From the NCBI GenBank assembly GCA_903863315.1, contig CAIPBN010000860.1, positions 1 through 5,146 on the forward strand: a stretch of 5,146 nucleotides of DNA, given 5' to 3'. The DNA is from an uncultured Verrucomicrobiota bacterium. Its GTDB lineage: Bacteria; Verrucomicrobiota; Verrucomicrobiia; Limisphaerales; SXTU01. Below, one piece after another: positions 1-5,146 of the stretch (positions are counted from its first letter, which is position 1; every line of letters begins with the position of its first letter). The notes beneath the pieces are model-generated. The model saw only the letters and a list, made by a program, of their open reading frames with translations, had not been told where the DNA came from and did no database searches. Made by a program: the position numbers and the translations under genes.

Positions 1-714
1 CAAGGTGCGCCCGAGGCGCATGGATCGGATGCCGCACGGGGCCAGCACGCTGGCTTTCACGAAGGCTTCATAGGACTGGCCGGTGAGGTGCTCGATAATT
101 CGGCCCAGCACGCAATAGCCGAAGTTTGAGTAGGCGTAGCGTGTGCCAGGATCGAAATCCAGCGGCTGGCCGAGCATGAACTTGACGATGGCATCCGCGC
201 TGGCCGGGACCGGGGTGCCGGTTGCTACGGCGATTTGGCGTGCGCGAAACATGGGGTCGAAGCTCTTGTCGCGATCCCAGCCGCCGGTGTGCTGGAGGCA
301 GTGGCGCACCGTGATCTGCTTCCAGCGCGGGTCAGGTTTGCCGCCGGGCGGGACCACTGCCTTGTGCGAGAGCAGGTCGAGCACGCGCGTGTCGAGCGTG
401 AGCTTGCCGCGCTCCACGAGTTGCAGCACGGCGACGCCGGTGATGGGCTTGGAGAGGCTCGCGATGCGAAAGAGCGAGGTGGCTTCCACCGGGATTTTTC
501 CGTCCTTGTCGGACCAGCCGTGGCCGTGGGCATGCACCAGCTTCCCGTCCTTCACCACCGCGAGCGCCCCGCCGGGCGTTTTCCGAGCCGCCATGAAGTC
601 CCGGATTTCGCGGTCAAAGCTGCCCAGCGCGTGCTCTGGCGCGGCGGCCAGGCCCTGCAGGACCGGCGCAAGGGCGGTCAACGCGCTGGTGCCAACGAAG
701 CGGCGGCGGTGCAT
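1..714 (-). CDS. Exported serine hydrolase of the beta-lactamase class C / penicillin-binding fold (partial, C-terminus missing)
   Basis: This reading frame is open from an ATG at 714-712 to the left window edge, giving 238 codons. The N-terminus (MHRRRFVGTSALTALAPVLQGLAAA) is a signal peptide of about 25 residues. It has a run of three arginines followed by FVG, resembling a twin-arginine export signal. The SxxK motif is S86-L-S-K89 in the context FRIASLSKPITG, giving the expected nucleophile Ser86 and Lys89. The second motif, YxN, is Y195-S-N197 in RYAYSNFGY. Between them is an HTGGWDRD segment typical of esterase/peptidase-like members. The third motif (KTG or HxG) should lie beyond the window edge. 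Family members act in the periplasm as esterases, D-aminopeptidases or peptidoglycan-related peptidases, and most are not antibiotic-resistance enzymes; the substrate here is unknown. The start at 714 is chosen because it places the signal peptide correctly; a weak GGAA lies 9 bp upstream. The gene is divergent from the RDD gene. Confidence 0.93.
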   Translation of the reverse strand, partial: MHRRRFVGTSALTALAPVLQGLAAAPEHALGSFDREIRDFMAARKTPGGALAVVKDGKLVHAHGHGWSDKDGKIPVEATSLFRIASLSKPITGVAVLQLVERGKLTLDTRVLDLLSHKAVVPPGGKPDPRWKQITVRHCLQHTGGWDRDKSFDPMFRARQIAVATGTPVPASADAIVKFMLGQPLDFDPGTRYAYSNFGYCVLGRIIEHLTGQSYEAFVKASVLAPCGIRSMRLGRTL

Positions 715-819
715 GGGGATGGTTTCCGCGAAGCGGCGCGCGGACGCAAGGGGGAAGAAAAGCTTGGCTTTGCCCGGCGCGTCTGGCAGACGAGGCGCAC
801 ATTTGAACCCTCCACGATC
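715..819. promoter_or_regulatory. Divergent intergenic region, presumed to hold promoters for both flanking genes
   Basis: This 105-bp gap separates the starts of two divergent genes, the serine hydrolase (minus) and the GYF_2-RDD gene (plus). Promoters for both should therefore lie here or just inside the genes. I could not pick out a convincing -35/-10 pair on either strand. A 13-bp palindrome lies at 780-792 (listed separately). A GGAGGG on the minus strand at 813-808 precedes a short out-of-frame ORF. The promoter role is inferred from gene arrangement only. Confidence 0.45.
780..792. promoter_or_regulatory. 13-bp palindrome, possible operator
   Basis: The sequence CGTCTGGCAGACG has two perfect 6-bp arms around one central base. 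It is flanked by GCGC on the left (777-780, sharing one base with the arm) and GCGC on the right (795-798). It lies 27 bp before the RDD start codon and 65 bp before the serine hydrolase start codon, a suitable place for a dimeric regulator. A palindrome of this size can arise by chance in GC-rich DNA, so the operator role is speculative. Confidence 0.2.
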
Positions 820-1488
820 ATGACTTGGTATTACGCCGTCGGTTCGCAGCAGCAAGGACCGGTCACCGAGGACCAGTTGCAGGGCCTCATCAAGGACGGC
901 GTCGTCACCGGCGACACGCTTGTCTGGCGCGAGGGCATGGCCAACTGGCTGCCTTATCGCACCGTCAGTGGTGCCACTCCTCCACCCCCAGCGGCTGCTT
1001 CCACCGCCGTGCCGGTGAGCACGCAGACCCTGGCCTTCACCCCGACGGCGGAAGTCCTCTACGCGGGCTTTTGGATTCGCTTTTGTGCCAAGATGCTTGA
1101 TGGACTGGTCATCGGTATCCCGATTGGCATCCTGCTGGTGATAAGCATGGTTGCCTCGGGCGCGTTCGCTCAGAAGCGCGGTGATGCGGCGATGCTGATC
1201 CCGGTGGTTCAGATCGTCATTCAGCTCGTCGCCATGGTCTTGTCTGTCCTCTACAACACCATCGCAGTGGGCACTTGGGGCACCACGCTGGGCAAGAAGG
1301 CCTGTGGCCTCAAAGTCATCCGCGCGGACGGCAGCAAGCCCACCTATGGCCGCGCTTGTGGCCGTGCTTTCGCGGAGATTCTCAGCGGGGCGGTCTGTTA
1401 CATCGGTTACATAATTGCCGGCTTTGATGATCAGAAGCGCTCGCTGCACGATCACATGTGCGACACGCGTGTGGTGAGGGACAAGTGA
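820..1488 (+). CDS. GYF_2 domain plus RDD family membrane protein
   Basis: The protein has 222 residues. Residues 2-50 form a GYF_2-type domain: WYYAVG at 3-8, QGPVTEDQL at 12-20, and VWREGMANWLPY at 35-46. A Pro/Ala/Thr-rich linker follows at 52-76. Residues 80-220 form an RDD domain. It has the conserved R87 and D94 at the entry to the first membrane helix (about 95-116), a second helix (about 126-148), the TLGKKACGLKVIRADG segment at 156-171 and a third helix (about 184-201), then the LHDHMCDTRVV ending typical of the family. RDD proteins are inner-membrane proteins of mostly unknown role; some have been linked to ion transport. GYF_2 domains are thought to mediate protein contacts. ATG 820 is chosen because the GYF_2 fold starts directly after it. 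The frame stays open upstream to 235, but that part is antisense to the serine hydrolase. No Shine-Dalgarno sequence is visible. It is probably the first gene of an operon with the ABC genes, 34 bp upstream of the ATPase ATG. Confidence 0.92.
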   Translation: MTWYYAVGSQQQGPVTEDQLQGLIKDGVVTGDTLVWREGMANWLPYRTVSGATPPPPAAASTAVPVSTQTLAFTPTAEVLYAGFWIRFCAKMLDGLVIGIPIGILLVISMVASGAFAQKRGDAAMLIPVVQIVIQLVAMVLSVLYNTIAVGTWGTTLGKKACGLKVIRADGSKPTYGRACGRAFAEILSGAVCYIGYIIAGFDDQKRSLHDHMCDTRVVRDK

Positions 1489-1522
1489 TGTGCCGCCGGG
1501 CTTAATTCCCCTCCCATCTGCC

Positions 1523-2203
1523 ATGCCCCTCCTGGAAATCAGTAATCTGAAGAAGTCATACGCCGCGCCCGACGGCGGCACGCACGTCGTCGTGGATGTG
1601 CCGGACTTCAAGCTGGAGGCGCAGGCACAGGTGGCGTTGAGCGGCGAGAGCGGCTCGGGGAAGACGACCTTCCTCAATCTCATCGCCGGCATCCTCGCGC
1701 CGGACACCGGCTCCATCAAACTCAACGGCCAAGAGCTCGCTGGCTTGCGCGAGTCCGCCCGCGACCGCGTGCGTGCGACGACGATTGGCTACATCTTCCA
1801 GACCTTCAATCTGCTGCAAGGCTACACCGCTTTGGAGAATGTGCTGCTGGGCATGAGCTTCGGTCCCGGTGCGGACCGCGAGTTCGCGAAGACTTTGCTC
1901 AAGCGGGTTGGGCTGGAGGCGAAGTTGAACCACCTGCCGCGCCAGCTCTCCACCGGCCAGCAGCAGCGCGTCGCCGTCGCCCGCGCACTGGCGAACCGGC
2001 CCAAACTCGTCCTCGCCGATGAGCCGACCGGCAACCTCGACCACGCGAACGCGGGCGAGTCGCTGAAACTCATCCGCGAAGCCTGCCGTGAGAATGGTGC
2101 GGCGCTCCTGCTCGTCAGCCACGACCGCGAGGTGCTGGGGCAGTTCGAGTCCGTGCAAAAGCTGGGGAAATTGAACCGTGCGGCGGCGCAACCCTTGTCA
2201 TGA
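1523..2203 (+). CDS. ABC transporter ATP-binding protein, LolD/MacB type
   Basis: This 226-residue ATPase energises the adjacent FtsX-like permease at the inner membrane. All nucleotide-binding motifs are present: Walker A GESGSGKTT (41-49), Q-loop Q93 in IFQTFNLL, signature LSTGQQQRVA (142-151), Walker B LVLADEP (162-168) with catalytic E167, D-loop NLD (171-173) and H-loop H200. The FNLL segment and DEPTGNLD are typical of the MacB/LolD/FtsE group. The signature has Thr in place of the usual first Gly of LSGGQ, a tolerated variant. I chose ATG 1523 because MPLLEISNLKKSY matches the usual family start. A GTG at 1490 in the same frame would add 11 residues and nearly abut the previous stop. 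No Shine-Dalgarno sequence precedes either start. The stop overlaps the permease start by 4 bp (ATGA), so the two are very likely co-translated. The exact substrate group is not determinable. Confidence 0.95.
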   Translation: MPLLEISNLKKSYAAPDGGTHVVVDVPDFKLEAQAQVALSGESGSGKTTFLNLIAGILAPDTGSIKLNGQELAGLRESARDRVRATTIGYIFQTFNLLQGYTALENVLLGMSFGPGADREFAKTLLKRVGLEAKLNHLPRQLSTGQQQRVAVARALANRPKLVLADEPTGNLDHANAGESLKLIREACRENGAALLLVSHDREVLGQFESVQKLGKLNRAAAQPLS

Positions 2204-3399
2204 CGCTTCCGCTCATTGTCGCCAAGTCGCTCCGCCAGCACCTGCTCTCCACGGTGGTGACCGCTGCGTCCATCGCGCTCGCGGGTGGGCTGCTCATGGC
2301 TGTGTGGGTGGTGAAGACGCAGTCCAATGACGCCTTCACCAAGCAGAACGCGGGCTTCGACGCCGTGCTCGGCGCACGCAGTGCAAAGCTCCAACTCGTG
2401 CTCAACGCCATCTTCCACCTCGAAGCTTCGCCGGGAAATCTGCCGTGGGCTGATTACGAGGACATCGCGAAGAATTCCGCCGTCGCGCTCGCCCTGCCCA
2501 TCGCCGTCGGCGACAACTACCACGGCTACCGGCTGGTGGGCACCACGACCAATCTCTTCGCAGTCGAACACGCGCCAGGGAGGAAGTATCGCCTGGCCGA
2601 GGGCGAATCGTTTCTGCCGGGCTACATGGAAGCGGTGCTGGGCAGCTTTGCGGCGCAGCAGCTCAAGCTGAAGGTCGGTGACAAGTTTCACCCCTACCAC
2701 GGCCTCACCTTCGACGAGAAGCAGAAGCACGAGGAGCTTTACGTTGTGACCGGCATCCTGGAGCCGTCCAACACGCCCGCCGACCGCGTCATCTGGATTC
2801 CACTCGAAGGCGTGCAGCACATGAAGGGACACGACGCCAAGACCTCGACCGAAATCAGTGCCGTGCTGGTGAAGCTCAAGAACCCCATCGCCGGTCGCGG
2901 GCTGGAGCTGATGTATAACAAGCAGGGCAACCGGCTGACCTTCGCGTGGCCCATTGCGCAGGTGGTCGCGGAGCTGTTCGGAAAAATCGCGTGGTTCGAC
3001 AAGGTGCTGGAGCTGGTCGCATGGCTCGTCGCCGCCGTGGCGACTGGCTCGGTGCTCGCGAGCATCTACAACTCGATGAACGAACGCCGCCGCGACATCG
3101 CCATCCTGCGGGCTCTCGGCGCGCGAGCCCACACCATCTTCCTCGCCGTGGTGCTGGAATGCGCGGCCATCGCCGTGCTGGGCATGGTCGCGGCGTTCGC
3201 GGTGTATCTGGGCATCACGGGCGTGGCCGCTCACATCATCCGCACGGAGACTGGCGTGGTGCTCAACGCCTTCGCGTGGCACCCGATCCTCGCGTGGGCG
3301 CCGGCGGCGATGATTGGCCTGAGCGCGCTGGCGGGCGTGATTCCCGCACTGAAGGCGTATCGGACCAACGTCGCGGAGAATTTGGTGCCGGTGTCGTAG
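2200..3399 (+). CDS. FtsX-like ABC transporter permease (MacB/LolC type)
   Basis: The protein has 399 residues with the four-helix topology of type VII ABC permeases. The first membrane helix is at about 17-39. A large periplasmic domain covers about 40-265, and three C-terminal helices lie at about 270-290, 313-339 and 363-384. The cytoplasmic segment after the second helix, SMNERRRDIAILRALGA (292-308), is the conserved FtsX coupling region that contacts the ATPase. The ending PALKAYRTNVAENL also fits the family. The start of the periplasmic domain (FDAVLGARSAKLQLVLNAIF, 53-72) recalls a subgroup of stand-alone permeases whose substrates are poorly known; that subgroup match is from memory. 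The length is near that of LolC/LolE, and no ATPase is fused. ATG 2200 overlaps the ATPase stop, and no ribosome binding site is visible, consistent with translational coupling. No outer-membrane or periplasmic adaptor gene is in the window. Lipoprotein, metal or small-molecule traffic are all possible. Confidence 0.93.
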   Translation: MTLPLIVAKSLRQHLLSTVVTAASIALAGGLLMAVWVVKTQSNDAFTKQNAGFDAVLGARSAKLQLVLNAIFHLEASPGNLPWADYEDIAKNSAVALALPIAVGDNYHGYRLVGTTTNLFAVEHAPGRKYRLAEGESFLPGYMEAVLGSFAAQQLKLKVGDKFHPYHGLTFDEKQKHEELYVVTGILEPSNTPADRVIWIPLEGVQHMKGHDAKTSTEISAVLVKLKNPIAGRGLELMYNKQGNRLTFAWPIAQVVAELFGKIAWFDKVLELVAWLVAAVATGSVLASIYNSMNERRRDIAILRALGARAHTIFLAVVLECAAIAVLGMVAAFAVYLGITGVAAHIIRTETGVVLNAFAWHPILAWAPAAMIGLSALAGVIPALKAYRTNVAENLVPVS

Positions 3400-3403
3400 G
3401 AGC

Positions 3404-3459
3404 GCCGAGCATTGCTCGGCTTTGGAAAGTCCGCTCGCTCTTACCGAGCAATGCTCGGC
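3404..3459. repeat. Paired inverted palindromic repeats between convergent genes (REP-like element or bidirectional terminator)
   Basis: The left copy is GCCGAGCATTGCTCGGC at 3404-3420. The right copy at 3443-3459 is its reverse complement at 16 of 17 positions (A instead of G at 3443). Each copy is also a near-perfect palindrome with 8-bp arms around one central base. Transcripts from either strand could form two small hairpins or one long hairpin of 16 bp with a 22-nt loop. The element starts 4 bp after the permease stop at 3399 and ends 7 bp before the last base of the alpha/beta hydrolase stop codon at 3467. Only TTT follows the left copy, and no T-run follows the right copy on the minus strand. 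It is therefore a poor classical intrinsic terminator, though it may still end or protect both transcripts. The arrangement resembles REP/BIME elements. I saw no further copy in this window. Confidence 0.8.
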
Positions 3460-3466
3460 ACCCCAC

Positions 3467-4504
3467 TCACGGCCTCAGCCACTTCGTGAACCAGTCCACC
3501 GCCGCCTGCCGCGCCTCGACGGTTACTTTGTGACCGGTCTGCGGCTGGAGAATGACTTGCAGCTTCGGCTCCGCGTCGGCGGCGCGGTAAGCCGTGCGCG
3601 CTGCGGCGATGCACTCGTTCACGCCAGGCAGGGGCGTGCGCGGATCAGCGTCGCCGTTGATGACCAGCAGCGGGCGCGGCGCGATGAGCGGGAGCATCGC
3701 GGGGCCGTCGAACTGCCCGTAGATGCCGGGCACCACTCGGTCGTAGAAGCGGCGGACGAACGCGGCGTTGACCGTTTCACCCTCGTCCTTCGCGGCGACC
3801 TCGATGGCAGGCTTGAAGGTCTCGATGCGCGAGCGCCAGCTCTCGTTGTCCAGCGCCCACTTGAAGCTCTGCACGCCGATGCACGGCACCACGACCGCAA
3901 TGCGCGGGTCGGCAGCGGCGGCGAGGTAGCCTTCCATGCCGCCTTTCGAGAAGCCGATGAGGCCGATGCGGGCGGCATCCACGTCGTCGCGCGTGCCGAG
4001 GTAATCCACGAGCCGCATCACGTCCCACGCCGTGTCGTAGAGGAAGGGAAGTTTCTTGCTGCCGAACCACGCGTTGAGAATCGCCTCGTGATACTCGGCG
4101 GAACCGTTGCCTGCCTTCGTGCGCGCGCCGTGGTGACGACCGTCAATCGCCACCGCGAGGAAGCCGCGTTTGGCGAAATCGCTCAGCATGGGTAACTGGC
4201 CTTCCTTATTCGATCCGGTGCCGTGCAGGACGATGATCACCGGCCGGCGACCATCCTTGTCCGGACGTTTCACGAGCAGGCCCGGCACTCGCACACCCGC
4301 TTCGGATGCGAAGGAGAACTGCGTCACCCGGAGGCCATTTGTGCCGGCGGGCGGTCTGACCTCGGAAGCCAGCTCGACGCGTGGGCGGTCGAGGAGTTTG
4401 AGGAACGCCGCGCGGGTCGACTCAAAGGAATCGGCTGCGTCTAGTTGCAGAGGCCCGGCCAACAAAGCGAGAAACAGAGCGAGCGGCTGAGTGAAGCGGT
4501 GCAT
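3467..4504 (-). CDS. Secreted alpha/beta hydrolase (dienelactone hydrolase / acetylxylan esterase-like)
   Basis: The protein has 345 residues. The N-terminus MHRFTQPLALFLALLAGPLQ followed by LDAAD is a Sec signal peptide with likely cleavage near residues 23-24. The alpha/beta hydrolase core follows. It has VIIVLHGTGSNKEG (89-102) with the oxyanion-hole HGTG, then IDGRHHGAR (120-128), the nucleophile elbow GFSKGG (184-189) with Ser186, the acid in INGDADPRTPL (Asp287, or less likely Asp285), and the catalytic His325 in QTGHKVT. The triad is complete, so the enzyme should be active. The family cleaves esters or peptides; the overall pattern fits dienelactone-hydrolase-like, acetylxylan-esterase-like or S9-like exported enzymes, and the substrate cannot be named. 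The start at 4504 is supported by the signal peptide. It lies 3 bp after the DUF1501 stop with no good Shine-Dalgarno sequence, which suggests translational coupling. The gene ends close to the paired palindrome shared with the convergent permease gene. Confidence 0.92.
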   Translation of the reverse strand: MHRFTQPLALFLALLAGPLQLDAADSFESTRAAFLKLLDRPRVELASEVRPPAGTNGLRVTQFSFASEAGVRVPGLLVKRPDKDGRRPVIIVLHGTGSNKEGQLPMLSDFAKRGFLAVAIDGRHHGARTKAGNGSAEYHEAILNAWFGSKKLPFLYDTAWDVMRLVDYLGTRDDVDAARIGLIGFSKGGMEGYLAAAADPRIAVVVPCIGVQSFKWALDNESWRSRIETFKPAIEVAAKDEGETVNAAFVRRFYDRVVPGIYGQFDGPAMLPLIAPRPLLVINGDADPRTPLPGVNECIAAARTAYRAADAEPKLQVILQPQTGHKVTVEARQAAVDWFTKWLRP

Positions 4505-4507
4505 TAC

Positions 4508-5146
4508 TCAGCCAGTGATCTTCCGGTAAATCTCGCCCTCGTTCATCGTCGCGCGCTCGGGCCGGCCCTTGTAGCTGTAAACCAGGTTTTCGTGGTTGAT
4601 GCCCAGCAGGTGGAGGATCGTGGCGTGCAGGTCGTGGACGTGCAGGCGGTCCTCGACAGCGTAGAGGCCGAACTCGTCGGTCGTGCCGATGACCTGGCCG
4701 CCCTTCACGCCGCCGCCGGCCATCCACATCGTGAAGCCGGTCGGGTTGTGGTCGCGGCCGTTGCCCTTTTCGCTCATGGGCGTGCGGCCAAATTCGCCGC
4801 CCCAGATGACCAGCGTCGAGTCCAGCAGGCCGCGCGATTTCAAGTCCTTCAGCAGGCCGGCGACGGGTTGGTCCGTCTCGCGGAAGCGGTCGCTGTGGTT
4901 CTTCTCTATGCCGCTGTGAGCATCCCACTTGCTGCCCGCACCGCTGTAGAGCTGCACGAAGCGCACGCCACGCTCGACCAAACGGCGCGAGAGCAGGCAC
5001 ATGCGACCAAACGGCGCGGCCACGGTATCATCCATGCCGTAGAGCTTCTTGGTGGCCTCGGTTTCCTTCGAGAGGTCCACCGCGTCCGGTGCCTCGGCCT
5101 GCATGCGGAAGGCCAGCTCGTAGGCGGCGATGCGGGCGTCGAGTTC
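4508..5146 (-). CDS. DUF1501 domain-containing protein (partial, N-terminus missing)
   Basis: The frame is open to the right window edge, leaving 212 C-terminal residues of a protein usually about 450-490 residues long. Family hallmarks are clear: [16 protein letters not shown] at the start of the fragment, [11 protein letters not shown] (59-69), the [12 protein letters not shown] block (112-123), [17 protein letters not shown] (130-146), and the C-terminal [13 protein letters not shown] (171-183). An internal Met at 5104 is not the true start, because the conserved family sequence continues upstream of it to the edge. DUF1501 proteins are related to the alkaline phosphatase/sulfatase fold and usually carry a twin-arginine signal, which would lie outside the window. 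They are abundant in Planctomycetota and Verrucomicrobiota, often beside genes for DUF1549/DUF1553 cytochrome-like proteins; their biochemical role is not settled. The stop lies 3 bp before the alpha/beta hydrolase ATG, so the two are probably one transcription unit. Confidence 0.93.
   Translation of the reverse strand, partial: ELDARIAAYELAFRMQAEAPDAVDLSKETEATKKLYGMDDTVAAPFGRMCLLSRRLVERGVRFVQLYSGAGSKWDAHSGIEKNHSDRFRETDQPVAGLLKDLKSRGLLDSTLVIWGGEFGRTPMSEKGNGRDHNPTGFTMWMAGGGVKGGQVIGTTDEFGLYAVEDRLHVHDLHATILHLLGINHENLVYSYKGRPERATMNEGEIYRKITG

Noticed and set aside
1..714. Antibiotic-resistance beta-lactamase
   Set aside because: The SxxK and YxN motifs only define the fold. The HTGGWDRD core and the genome context fit esterase/peptidase-like members, and the third motif is outside the window.
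235..819. Upstream extension of the RDD reading frame, which would make a 417-residue protein
   Set aside because: This stretch is antisense to the well-supported serine hydrolase, and its translation is low-complexity and shows no domain. The GYF_2 domain begins exactly at the ATG at 820.
143..823. 226-codon plus-strand frame over the serine hydrolase
   Set aside because: The minus-strand frame carries both SxxK and YxN motifs and a signal peptide, so this one is its antisense shadow.
1488..1505. ATG overlapping the RDD stop codon (ATGA-type junction) as the start of the ATPase
   Set aside because: That frame stops after five codons (TAA at 1503-1505) and is not the ATPase frame. Only the GTG at 1490 or the ATG at 1523 can start the ATPase.
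1822..3282. 486-codon open frame on the minus strand across the ABC genes
   Set aside because: It lies opposite two genes with complete family motifs. Long antisense frames are expected in GC-rich coding DNA, and the translation is rich in His, Arg and Glu with no recognisable domain.
3404..3459. CRISPR array or insertion-sequence end
   Set aside because: There are only two units, in inverted orientation, with one 22-bp spacer. No cas gene, transposase or target duplication is visible.
3422..4195. 257-codon open frame on the plus strand opposite the alpha/beta hydrolase
   Set aside because: It overlaps the hydrolase with its intact catalytic triad and runs through the right copy of the palindromic repeat. 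Its translation has no recognisable motif.

Overview
The window is GC-rich, almost fully coding DNA from a bacterium, most likely a member of the Verrucomicrobiota, with Planctomycetota as the main alternative. This placement is an inference from protein families: a DUF1501 protein, a GYF_2-RDD membrane protein, and a serine hydrolase of the class C beta-lactamase fold with an HTGGWDRD-type core. Near-absent Shine-Dalgarno sequences also fit. No rRNA or other direct taxonomic marker is present.

Layout. (1) Positions 1-714, minus strand: the N-terminal 238 codons of an exported beta-lactamase-fold serine hydrolase, cut by the left edge. (2) Positions 715-819: a 105-bp divergent intergenic region with a 13-bp palindrome. 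(3) Positions 820-3399, plus strand: a compact run of three genes. They encode a GYF_2-RDD membrane protein, a LolD/MacB-type ABC ATPase and an FtsX-like permease; the last two overlap by 4 bp. (4) Positions 3400-3466: a short gap between convergent genes, filled by two inverted copies of a 17-bp unit that is itself a palindrome. (5) Positions 3467-5146, minus strand: a secreted alpha/beta hydrolase preceded, with a 3-bp gap, by the C-terminal 212 residues of a DUF1501 protein, cut by the right edge.

How the genes fit together. The ATPase and permease form a complete type VII (MacB/LolCDE-like) ABC core. Such systems move lipoproteins or other envelope substrates, or work mechanically on periplasmic partners. 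No periplasmic partner gene is visible, and the substrate cannot be read from the sequence. The RDD protein may be an accessory membrane protein of the same operon. The DUF1501 protein and the alpha/beta hydrolase look co-translated, which suggests a shared exported degradative role. The beta-lactamase-fold protein is a third exported hydrolase, transcribed away from the ABC run.

No CRISPR array, tRNA, rRNA, transposase, phage gene or defence gene was seen. The least explained element is the nested palindrome at 3404-3459. I found no clear evidence of a wholly new system.
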